64,000 bases of DNA from Loripinus fragilis (taxonomy: Eukaryota > Mollusca > Bivalvia > Lucinida > Lucinidae): contig OZ026518.1 in NCBI GenBank assembly GCA_964019695.1, forward strand, positions 107,356,305 through 107,420,304, in the 5' to 3' direction. The position numbers were made by a program, and so were the translations under genes. The notes below the pieces were generated by a model that worked only from the letters and a program-made list of their open reading frames with translations, was not told where the DNA came from and searched no databases. Position 1 is the stretch's first letter. Each line of letters opens with the position of its first letter. This document shows, one piece after another, positions 54,481-64,000 of the stretch.

Positions 54481-54979
54481 GTTAGTTAATGGATAGGTAA
54501 TAAATGTTGGTGGCCAAATTATTATTATGATTTGCAAGTATCAAAATAATTGGAACAATGTTTTTACATTTTAACTTCTAGATACTGGTACATTTTGTCT
54601 GAAAATTCTCGACGATTTTAGTCCGTCAAGTCTTTAATTATGATAATTTTGTCAGAAGGGCAAACGTATAAGAAGAACCGTTAGAATGAGTCGAACAGGA
54701 ATATTTGCACTGTATTTGTAGACTTTTCTATCAAGTAACGGTATTAGAAGTACAGAATATAAGCCTTATATTATGAATAGTAACATACATCGGCTGGTTT
54801 GGCCATGGGTTGAAGGGCAGAGCGAGGAAGAAACAAACATTCAAGCGTACTAAGTGGTGAAACTCGACATTCAACAGAATGGTTGGTTTGCAGGATATTG
54901 CTATTGTTCCAAATTATGAAAATATATAAGTGCATCTTTAATTATCACGAAACACGAGGAGATTTACCGACCAAAGTTA

Positions 54980-55398
54980 TTGCAGCCCCAGGGGGGGGGG
55001 GGGGGGGGGTTACTCATATATTTTTATTTTTTTATATATACGTTGGGTCAGACCACTTGTTGGGGTTCAAAATCTTGAGTTTCAATATATTTTTTGGTTT
55101 TCAGAAAAATGAACATTTTTGGGGGTATGAAAAATTTTGGGATATTGTTTTGGGGTCTTCACAAAACTGGACTGGTTTTAGGAGTACTTTCTATGCATTT
55201 TAGGGTCTTTTTTCAAGGTCAATGTACAGACTGGTGATATTGTTTTGGTTGCTAAAATTTCAAATATTTTTTTGAGGTATACCTGATATTCCAGATTTTT
55301 TTTTTTTTTGGGGGGGGGGGGAAGGGTAAACAGTAAATGCTGGGTCCAGGCCTACGTATGAAGAAAAAATATAGTACCCCCTCCCCCTGGTGTTGCAG
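54980..55398. mobile_element. 420-bp fold-back element with poly-G tips
   Basis: GCAGCCCCAGGGGG... followed by GTTACTCATATATTTTTATT and ATACGTTGGGTCAGACC pairs with GGTCCAGGCCTACGTATGAA, then AAAAAATATAGTACCCCCTC and CCCCTGGTGTTGCAG. It is the same family as 38306-38640. Confidence 0.65.
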
Positions 55399-55399
55399 G

Positions 55400-57020
55400 T
55401 AGAGAACCTGTACAATATTCAAAGCACTATATGGTACAAGAAAAACTGCATACAGCATCAATATTGCAAACAATGTGTCAATTTTAAGTGACGAAGCTTC
55501 AAGCATACCACATTGTATTTATAAAAGTACTTTGAATAAGTTTACACGTAAATGGTGTACAGGTATTCACAAAGAATATCAATTATCACAAGACGTCGCG
55601 TCTAGGAGTGATATAACACCATGCAATAAAATATACTAGGCACAATAAATTTAGCAATTGTTTTTGTATGGGTTAGCCCATCCACATCAGATCTCGAGTT
55701 TCTTTTGTTGTCATGAAGATACAAGCGCCGATCATCTGACAAGAATTTCCATGTAAAAAAATACAGAATTACCAAACGCAGCGGCCATGCTAAAGTGACG
55801 TTTAATTTTAAGACTAGCGGGTAACGTGGGTATTTCTTATCATTGGGGGGAGCCGAAACCATTTTCAAACGATTGTTTGGTCACTAAAAGCAAAAAAAGC
55901 ATAGTAAATGCTGCAATTTCTGAACTTTCTCAGAGAAATAAAGGACTAAGTTTTCACAATTTGACGTTTTTACTAATGCTTTTACGTTATCGCCTTTAAA
56001 CGGTGTTTCTAGTCGGGTTTTCTCGAACCACATTAACAAGAAAAACTGTTTGATGCCTTCCAACACATTCAGACAAATACTGTTGAACGAAACATCTTCA
56101 CTGCAACAGTGCACGAGCCGAAAGATAAAATCTAACGTCACCGTTATCTCGCAAATGCGTCGCACCATTTTTCAGTTACTTAGGGTTTTAATCAACCATA
56201 AGATGAGTTACATTGTAAGCCTATGATATGTTTGTTAACTGATACTCTGTTGAATTGAAATGCCAATTAACATTAGAAGTTTAATCAAATGATGACTACG
56301 TATTGACGTCATTGATGGCAGCTGATTTTTTTCCAGCATGAAATTTCTATCACATCTGTCACATGACCAATAGTATTATAGGCGTATGATGCATGAGGAA
56401 GATGAAAGACCACCAAACGAAAAAGCACATGCTTATCATTTTAGCATTACTTACAACGGATGTGATTTTTGCTTACCGACCCCTTGTGCAATTCTTGCTC
56501 TCCCCAAATGCCTATTTAAAGGATGGCGTCTAAAATTTTGTGGTTTCGTTTGCCTAAGATCCTATTCTCGTCATTGCAATTGAAATTGATCGGCACTGCA
56601 CAAAGATGAGCACAAAAAAGATGCAAAACATAAGAAATTGCTAAACTTATTGTGCATAGTATAGATAAAAAACTAGTGGTTTACAAATTTCGTAACGCTA
56701 CGTAATGCCGTCCTTTATAACGTTGCGCTAAAGATGGTAAAATCTTGAAGTTTTCAATGGCGTTTCGCTGGCGGGCTTGTAGTGGTAAAAACGTTGTCAA
56801 AGTTGGACCCCCTCTGACAAAACTTTCAGGATCCGCGCATGACTGACAAAAAAAAATGCAAAACTGAAAGAAAGGAATGCATTGACGAAAGTTTAAATTG
56901 GCCTGAAGCACACTAAACAATTTTAACAAGAATAGCACTGGATAGAGAAAAGAAACTCTCAGCAATAATTAAACAATTCAGCTGTTGGGAAAGAAACCCA
57001 AAATTACAAAGCCACAAAGA
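55400..57020. other. Mostly unassigned; possible old exon at 55884-56168 (minus)
   Basis: The minus-strand 94-codon frame starting MVRRICEITVTLDFIFRLVH has a more even base composition than its surroundings and an ATG right at the frame start. It has no recognised motif or clear donor. Fragments at 55590-55640 and 56700-56842 (GACGTCGCGTCT, TTTATAACGTTGCG) recur near 38735 and 39240. Confidence 0.25.
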
Positions 57021-57024
57021 AACG

Positions 57025-57225
57025 TGTAGCGGCTCAGCGGTAGAGTGCTAGACATTAGATAGAGGGTTCACAGTTTCGATACTCACTCTAGGCACTGTAT
57101 TGTGTTCTGAGTTAGGGACTTTATTCTCTGCTTAGTACTGGTTCAATCCCATGAACTTATGACGTTTCGATATGAGCGAAAACTTGTTAACTGGGACATA
57201 AAATATCATATAAAGAAAACAAATA
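57025..57225 (+). mobile_element. tRNA-derived SINE (plus strand)
   Basis: GCGGCTCAGCGGTAGAGTGC (A-box region), GGTTCACAGTTTCGATAC (degenerate B-box), GCTTAGTACTGGTTCAATCC and AACTGGGACATAAAATATCA match the family at 9650 and 14818. Confidence 0.75.
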
Positions 57226-57779
57226 AAGCCACAATCAGATATCAGTTATTATCGAAACAAATGCAAAGAAGAACCATATTGCTAGATGAAAAAGGCAGAG
57301 ACATCATAGAGATTGATAACAGAGATGCAATGCAAACTACATGGCTGCAGAATGAGCAATACAGAGTTATAACATATTTGATAAAGAAAAGCAACAAATG
57401 GAAAATGTAAGTTATAAGGAACAGAAGCGAAGTCAGCAATGGAACCACACGACTGATTGACATACAGCAATATTCACCAAATATCTACTGATCGCTGACC
57501 ATGCATGCAGTTCACTGGACATTATAGTAATGCTAGAGTTTATTTGGCATGTACTGAGAAACGCACATGTTTTACTTCTGAACAACATGAAATATTTTAA
57601 AAATGATGGTCATGTCAGAAAATTTGTGACGCTCTTCATTATCTGATAATCCATGATTAACTTGCTATGATGCGTACCGGGATTTATACAATATCGCAGC
57701 GCTCGATGACCTCCACCAGCGATTGCAGGAGGAATATGATCATTTTGGCGCGTTAGCGTATGATTTTCGTGACTTTCTC

Positions 57780-59297
57780 AATCGCACGAACATGGCAAGA
57801 AGTATTGAAACTGACCCATCACAAAGAAATGGTTAACACATGGAACAAAACTGCTGCTGATGCTCTGAAACATATTAGTTCAATTACAAAGGCCATGATG
57901 GGTGCAGATGAATATTATCAGACAGAGTCCACCAAATCTCAAAAGTCTCGGAACAGCCCACATTCAACAAAAAGTAAAAGCTCTTAGGCTTCTTCAAAGC
58001 TAAGTGAAATGGTCGCTATCAAGCGAGCCAAAGGTGTGGCAGCCCATACAAAACTGGAATTTGAGACACAAGTTTCCACAATTAAAAAGAAGCAAGCTCA
58101 ATTAGATGAGCAAGAAAATTAGCCAAAGCATCCGCGGTTAGAAAAAAGGCTGAGCTGGAAGCAGACCTCCAGTTCTTACCAGGAAAAGTGAGGCTGTTGC
58201 TGCTGAGGCTGAGGCAGTTCACGCTTTGGAAGCTCTTGAATTTGAAGAAGGCAACGTAAGTGACAGAAGCTCTTTGTTTGGCACAGCAGAGGATCTCAAT
58301 TCTGTTTATGCTATGGCTTGCACTGGACAGTACGCCAAGCAGCAAACTGAGTACAATGCCTCACAGCATGTTCAGATTGTGGCCATTAAGACAGAGAATG
58401 GAAATCAAAGTTTCACCTCAAACATTAAGCCCCCATTTGAGTTCCAGGCCTTCACTAATTATATTCTGTCTCCTAATCCGAGAGCAGAAGAGCCCTCCGA
58501 ATAGCCCATGCTCAATGAAAACGCCCCACCATTTTGCCCAAATCCAACGATTGTCTTGAAGACATATGAAGCCCATCCAGGCAAGGATGAAGGGCTGAAA
58601 ATCAGAATAGCCCGAAGGTTACAAATGAGTTGGCCATGTTTCTTGTCAAAAAGGACCTGCTTCTCTCTCGACTTACAATGTTTTCCGACCGTCCTGAGGT
58701 CTACGCTGTTTGGAAAAACAGCTTTAAAAGTATCACGGTGGAGCTGAATTGCTCCCCATCAGAGGAGCTTGACCTACTGGTCAAATGGCTGGGGTTCGAA
58801 TCCAAAAATTATGCTACAAGCATCCGGGCTTCAAATTCAAATCAACCTGCAAGAGGACTATATCAGCTTTGGGAAAGACTTGAAGAGCGGTATGGCCGGC
58901 CAGAGATGGTCGAATAAGCGCTAAAAATAAACTTATCAATTTCCCAAAACTAACAAGAAAGTACTATCAAAGGCTGTACGAATTGTCCGATATGTTGCAC
59001 GAAATAGAGTCGGCCAAAAAGGATTCTACTTATGCTCCCCTACTTTCATACTATGATACATCTTCGGGGATTCGCACTATTGTCTATAAGCTACCATATC
59101 AGCTACAGGAAAAGTGGACCAATAGAGCAGTAAGTTACAAAGACAAGCATAACGACTCTTTCCCACCATTTTCTGTGTTTGCAGAATTTATAAGAGACAT
59201 GAACAAAATAAAGGACGACCCTGGTTTCGTTTATGAGAACACGTTTTCATTTTCTCAGTCTTCGAGAGAAAAACCGATCAGAAAACCCCTAAAATAA
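57780..59297 (+). pseudogene. BEL/Pao retrotransposon gag region (decayed)
   Basis: A series of overlapping plus-strand fragments read as one Pao-type Gag: AIKRAKGVAAHTKLEFETQV, LEFEEGNVSDRSSLFG, LNCSPSEELDLLVKWLGFES, RGLYQLWERLEERYGRPEMV and YKLPYQLQEKWTNRAVSYKD. The middle part is the DUF1759-like capsid region of BEL/Pao elements. Stops or frameshifts near 57985, 58125, 58503 and 58915 break it. Gag normally packages the element RNA in virus-like particles. No 5' long terminal repeat could be identified. Confidence 0.75.
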
Positions 59298-61633
59298 AGC
59301 ACATGTTCGGTGTGAGGAGTGCGGAAGCAATAGTCATGCTTCAGCAATGCATATTGACAGCTCTACTTCGTTTAAGCCAATACCTTCACAAGCTTCACTA
59401 GGCCATGGCGGGGAGTCAAGCTCCACTGGTCCTGATTTTGTCAATTTTAACTGTCTGCAAATTTGTGGGGATGAATTTGGCAGAAAGTTTTGCACCAAAA
59501 ACATCCCGGTAAGAGTCTACCATAAGAGTGATCCGTATTGAGCAAAAACCATGTATGTGATAGTGGACAGCCAAGGCAACAAATCACTGTTGAAGTCCAA
59601 TTTCTTCACATTATTCAATCTCGAAAGTGAAGAAGTAAAGTACAAGTAAGTAATGGTGCAAAGATCAGGAATCGATACAATCAAGTACCACACCTGACCC
59701 AGGATACCAATGGGAAAGTGACAAACTCACAGAAGACACCACAAACGAGAGCCAAGAGGTCAGCCCTTTCCCAGCAGGTGACCACAAAGCACATATAAAG
59801 TTAAAGTTATATAAGTTATCTTCTTGTGCTTGGCATTCTTTGGTCTCTGGTAGGCGAGCTTAGGGTTTTGTGATTGAGTCCTTGGACGGGAATGCTAAGT
59901 TTCAGCTTCCCACCCTTATTGAGTGTGATCAGTGTCCAAGCATAGACAACGAGGCACATATGTTAATCCTCATTGGTTAAGATTTTCCCGAAGCGCATCA
60001 TGTACTTGATCAGCGTATAGGTGACCGTGGCACTCCATATGCTCATTGTCTTTCGCTTGGTTGGGTTATTGTAGGAGAAGCTTGTTTGGGCAAAGTCCAT
60101 AAGCCCAACATTATTAATGTAAACAAAACTCACATTTTCAGGAATGGTTGAGCTTCTGTTTGTGTGCCATGCGACAATGAACTATATGTGAAAGAGATAG
60201 TTTCAGATACCACTGACCATCTTGGTTCTACAGTCTTTGATCGAACTAAGGATGATGACAAAGTTGGTCTCTTTGTTGAAGACCATAAATTCCTACATCT
60301 CATGGAGGAAGGTTTTCAGAAAACCAATGAGGGTAACTGGATTGCCCCTTGCCTTTTCGTGCAGAAAGAGGAAAGTTACCTAACAATAGATCTCAAGCTT
60401 TTAGAAGGGCCAAGACCCTAGATAATAGCTTGAAAATCCATTGAAGAAGTCCCACTTTGTAGCCTTTATGAAGAAAATGATAGATAAAGGTCAGGCAGAG
60501 TTAGCACGGTCCTTAAAGAAAGATGAGGAGTGTTGGTATCTCCAAATCTTTGGCATGTACCACCTGAAGAAACCAGATCAGATTCGTGGCATCTTCGATT
60601 CATCGGCAAAGTTTAATGATGCGTCTCTGAACAGTGTGTTAATGTCAGGTCCTGACCTTAAAAACAGGTTACTGGGAATATTGCTTTGTTTTAGAAGCCA
60701 TCCAGTAGCCGTCACTGTCGACATTGAGCAAATGTTCTACAGTTTCCTGGTTAGGGAGGATCACAGTAATTTTCTTCGGTTTCTATGGTATAGGACCAAC
60801 AACCCTGATAAAGATCTTGTTGAGTATAGAATGAGGGCTCACGTTTTTGGCAACACTCCCTCACCAGCTATAGCCACACATGGTCTTCTGAAAATTGCTG
60901 CTGTAAGTGAAGGGCAGTTTGGAGCAGATGTGAAAGAGTTCATTGAGAGGAACTTTTATGTTGATGACGGCGTTACCTCTCTTCCTACAGTTGAAGATGC
61001 AGTTGGCTTGATCAAGCGAACCCAAGAGGGCAAGAAAGAGGGCAATCTTCGCCTCCACAAAATCGCCTCCAAAAGGGAAGAAGTTATGATGGCTTTCCCC
61101 CCTGAGGACCTTGTGAAGGATCTGAAAGGGCTTGATTTTGCTTGCGATGAAATTCCAGTTCAGCGGAGTTTAGGCCTCGGTTGGCTGCTGAAATCTGATG
61201 CTTTCACATATCAGGTATCATCTGATAGCAAGCCATATACAAAACAGGGAGTTTTGTCCGTTGTGAACAGCATACACGACCCCGTAAGCTTTGTTGCCCC
61301 AGTCACCGTAGAAGGGAAATTGTTCCTCAGAAATTTTCTATCTGGAACAGTAGACTGAGATGAACCTCTTCCCAAAGAATATATCAGTGACTGGTAGTCA
61401 TGGAGAGGCTCACTGTCAGACCTGAGAAATCTTTAAGTCCATAGGACTTGCACTACTGCTTCTTACAGTAAAGCAGTCAAGAAGTGTGTCCACATTTTCA
61501 GCGATGCCTCTGAGAAGGCAATAGCAGCTGTTGCGTTTCTGGTAACGACAGCTGAGGATGACAGTAAACAGATTGGTTTTCTTCTCTTATATTAGTTCCT
61601 TATACTTTGGAAAATCACTTTTACCACATCAGA
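59298..61633 (+). pseudogene. BEL/Pao pol region: protease, RT, start of RNase H (decayed)
   Basis: Order: a Cys/His knuckle-like CEECGSNSHAS near 59310, a protease-like YVIVDSQGNKSLLKSNFF near 59550, a linker SLDGNAKFQLPTL, GDRGTPYAHCLSLGWVIVGE, then the RT. The frame 60441-61358 contains GIFDSSAKFNDASLNSVLMS, VTVDIEQMFYSFLV (catalytic Asp) and FYVDD at 60954-60968, the Pao version of YxDD. HIFSDASEKAIAAVAF near 61490-61535 starts the RNase H. A repeat-B fragment at 59655-59800 and several stops disrupt it. The assembly gap at 61634 cuts off the rest. Confidence 0.8.
59655..59800 (-). repeat. Repeat B fragment inserted in the Pao pol region
   Basis: TGCAAAGATCAGGAATCGAT, CACACCTGACCCAGGATACC and CTTTCCCAGCAGGTGACCAC match the complement of 44480-44640. 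Confidence 0.75.
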
Positions 61634-61833
61634 NNNNNNNNNNNNNNNNNNNNNNNNNNNNNNNNNNNNNNNNNNNNNNNNNNNNNNNNNNNNNNNNNNN
61701 NNNNNNNNNNNNNNNNNNNNNNNNNNNNNNNNNNNNNNNNNNNNNNNNNNNNNNNNNNNNNNNNNNNNNNNNNNNNNNNNNNNNNNNNNNNNNNNNNNNN
61801 NNNNNNNNNNNNNNNNNNNNNNNNNNNNNNNNN
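61634..61833. other. Assembly gap of 200 N
   Basis: Exactly 200 undetermined bases, a round figure that suggests a placeholder rather than a measured distance. No BEL/Pao sequence is recognisable on the right side, so the join may not be contiguous. Confidence 0.98.
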
Positions 61834-62950
61834 ATAGAGATACATGTCATTCTTCAATCACTGGCGACCTATCTTGGAAACTATTATTGAAACCAAAAGC
61901 AGTTGTAGTTTTCAGGCTAGTATTGCTTGCAATCAGTACACAGAAATGAACAGTTTGTATTTTCTGAAGCAGTAAGAGACTTCCAACTACTAAACATCAC
62001 ACTATTATTATTCGGAAATGACATACTGAATAATGCAACAAAGACAACACTATGAGCAGTGCATGCGTTTATCAGGAATACTAAACGTTTTGATAATGCA
62101 TGAGCATGTATATTTCCGTTTAAGTTGGTCTGTTTAAAATTATCTATCTCAACAAGGGGAGCATTCTGCTATTCTTTCGACCTTCATTAAGTGATACTTG
62201 GTCTTGAAACCCTTGAGCATCCTGCAATACTTTTGACCTGCATTTAGCGATAATTGGTCTTGAAAACCAATTTTCCGTCTTTTTGAGAGTGGCCGTTTTT
62301 CACAGATTTTATAGTACTCACTTGTGTTTTCTTCTTTCTGAAAAAGAAAAGCTCAATGGTCTCGCGATTAGAACCTTACTACCCTTATTGCGCTCGGGTT
62401 GTAACATGAACCACATATATTATTGTATTGGGCCTTAAAAGTGAATTATCCTAGCATTGTACAGCACTTTTGTGTTTTACACGACGTACATATAATAAGA
62501 CACGCTTTCTCCTGTAAACAGAAAAAGCAGCAGCGAAAATCAATGATTGCAATAAGGAGTCTGTATCTAAAATAGTTTATTGTTGCAAGTAAAAGGATTG
62601 TTTTGGCGAAGCCATAAAACAGTCTCTGAATTTCAGAATATGTAATATTTTATTACAAAGCGGATAGAATTATTTTTGCTGATCGTTCTTTTGAATTTCT
62701 GCTGATTTCAGATAATGTGCCTTGTACAGTGTGCTTTCGAGTCCTTATTTGAATAGTAAATCAAAAGTGGTTAAACTTTATGATGGCTTCTTTAAATACT
62801 GTCGCATTTTGAGAAAAGCAACACTTCGATATTTTGGATCGTTTTTGTTGTGATGCATCGTTGATGACATGCATGCACTACTACAGACCTTGATCTTTTC
62901 TGTCTCCTAACCCATTCATCCGTATGTTTGTTAGCTTTTCGTTTCGTTTC
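61834..62950. other. Unassigned AT-rich DNA
   Basis: A small duplication (ACTTGGTCTTGAAACCCTTG and AATTGGTCTTGAAAACCAA at 62195-62280) is visible. No gene or element end is recognised. Confidence 0.4.
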
Positions 62951-62952
62951 GC

Positions 62953-63560
62953 GATGTCAACAAGGGTTCTCAAAGCCTTGCCTGGTAAACTTGATATCGA
63001 AAGACACTCACCTAGTATTCTCCATATCTTGGCAAGCCTCGCGATGTCAACAAGCGTTCTCAAAGCCTTGCCTGTTAAACATGATAATAACAGACACGCA
63101 CCTTGTGTTCTGCCTCGCGATGTCAACAAGGGTTCTCAAAGCCTTGCCTGGTAAGCTTGGTATCAAAAGACAGTCACCTAGTACTCTCTATATCTCGGCA
63201 AGCCTCAAGATGTCAACAAGCGTTCTCAAAGCCTTGCCTGGTAAACTCATTATCAAAAGACACTCACCTAGTATTCCCTATATTTCGACAAGCCTCACAA
63301 TGTTAACAAGCGTTCTCAAAGCCTTGCCTGGTAAATTTGATATCAAAAGACACTCACCTAGTATTCTCTTTATCTTGGCAAGCCCTGCGATGTCAACAAG
63401 CGTTCTCGGAGCCTTACCTGGCTAGTTTGATATCAAAAGACACTCACCTAGTAATCTCTATATCTTGGCAAGCCTCGCAATTTCAACAAGCGTTCTCAGA
63501 GCCTTACCTGGTAAACTTGATGTCAAAAGACACTTACCTAGTAAGATATATAGCTCCTGC
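62953..63560. repeat. 90-bp tandem repeat, 7 copies
   Basis: GATGTCAACAAGCGTTCTCA, AAGCCTTGCCTGGTAAACTT and GATATCAAAAGACACTCACC mark each unit; starts at 62953, 63043, 63119, 63209, 63299, 63389 and 63479. The third copy is 14 bp short. Since 90 is a multiple of three, a 165-codon frame stays open through it. I treat that as a by-product. Confidence 0.92.
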
Positions 63561-64000
63561 TTCAATTATCATTCTATTGAGGTGAAACTGTGTGGATGTA
63601 TGTTATACGACCATGATTTGGCACAGCGCATATTATATCTATATTCAGGTCGCGATCAACGACATTGTATTCAAGTTGTGGCCCTGTTGAACATGGTAAA
63701 CATAGATTTGGTTCACTTCTGGATACCTATTCCTACAGTCTATGTTTGATTTAGCTCAGTAAGACTAAGATGGATATTATTTCAAATTATACAGTCAAAT
63801 AATGTTATAAGAGCTCGTGTTATTGACTTAGCTACATTAGGCAATTACAATACAAAAGGTATAGTAAATGGTCATCAAATCAGATACTGTGAAATGTTTA
63901 ACAACTGCTTACCAAGGTGCATGTATATATTATTATCCTAATTCTGTAAGATCTTCTAATTGGTGTAAAACACCGCCGTTCTGAAAAAGTAAGTGAATAT

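Noticed and set aside
1..64000. CRISPR-like spaced repeats or bacterial operons
   Set aside because: The tandem arrays lack unique spacers of uniform length, and the window has splice signals and metazoan retroelements, so it is eukaryotic.

Overview
This window looks like nuclear DNA from an aquatic invertebrate, most likely a bivalve mollusc. It has spliced-exon signals, AT-rich non-coding DNA, tRNA-derived SINEs, many hairpin MITEs, and Tx1/L1-like, Penelope-like and BEL/Pao retroelements. The bivalve call is an inference from repeat content. Only two host-gene traces can be supported. One is a minus-strand first coding exon at 9931-10133 that resembles the ubiquitin-like start of midnolin. 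The other is a short plus-strand exon at 14313-14363 with a consensus splice donor. The rest is repeats or unassigned sequence.

Layout: 1-9000 holds a ~31-33 bp minisatellite (1280-2430), several hairpin MITEs and a SINE cluster (5185-6250). 9600-16870 holds the two host exons, more SINEs and inverted-repeat elements. 17320-25963 is one 8.64 kb mobile element. 25964-30388 is a broken Tx1/L1-like LINE on the minus strand; its last codons lie on the other side of the element, at 17287-17318. 32999-33996 is a mariner-like non-autonomous element. A second copy (40328-45115) has been split by a decayed Penelope-like element, which itself contains a LINE tail and a MITE. 45290-46400 is another decayed LINE. 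47179-49607 is a 2.4 kb element with ~0.5 kb inverted arms. 57780-61633 is a decayed BEL/Pao retrotransposon ending at a 200-base N gap. 62953-63560 is a 90-bp tandem repeat.

The standout is the 17320-25963 element. It has near-identical inverted repeats of about 1.7 kb, each with a hairpin close to the tip, a 72-bp tandem array (11 copies left, 12 right) and a dense cluster of TGTGGA/TCCACA motifs. The 4.8 kb core carries two divergent gene clusters around a ~1.2 kb regulatory gap. The minus cluster encodes a putative virion-like 299-aa protein, a 146-aa basic protein and a 274-aa zinc-finger protein. The plus cluster encodes unrecognised 225-aa, 128-aa and 35-aa proteins. Both clusters run outward towards AATAAA signals supplied by the inverted repeats. 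I see no transposase, integrase, polymerase, ATPase or protease, and the ORFs are intact. A 7-8 bp direct repeat flanks the element, and the interrupted LINE reading frame continues across it. It could be a non-autonomous Polinton/adintovirus-related element or an undescribed virus-like mobile element.
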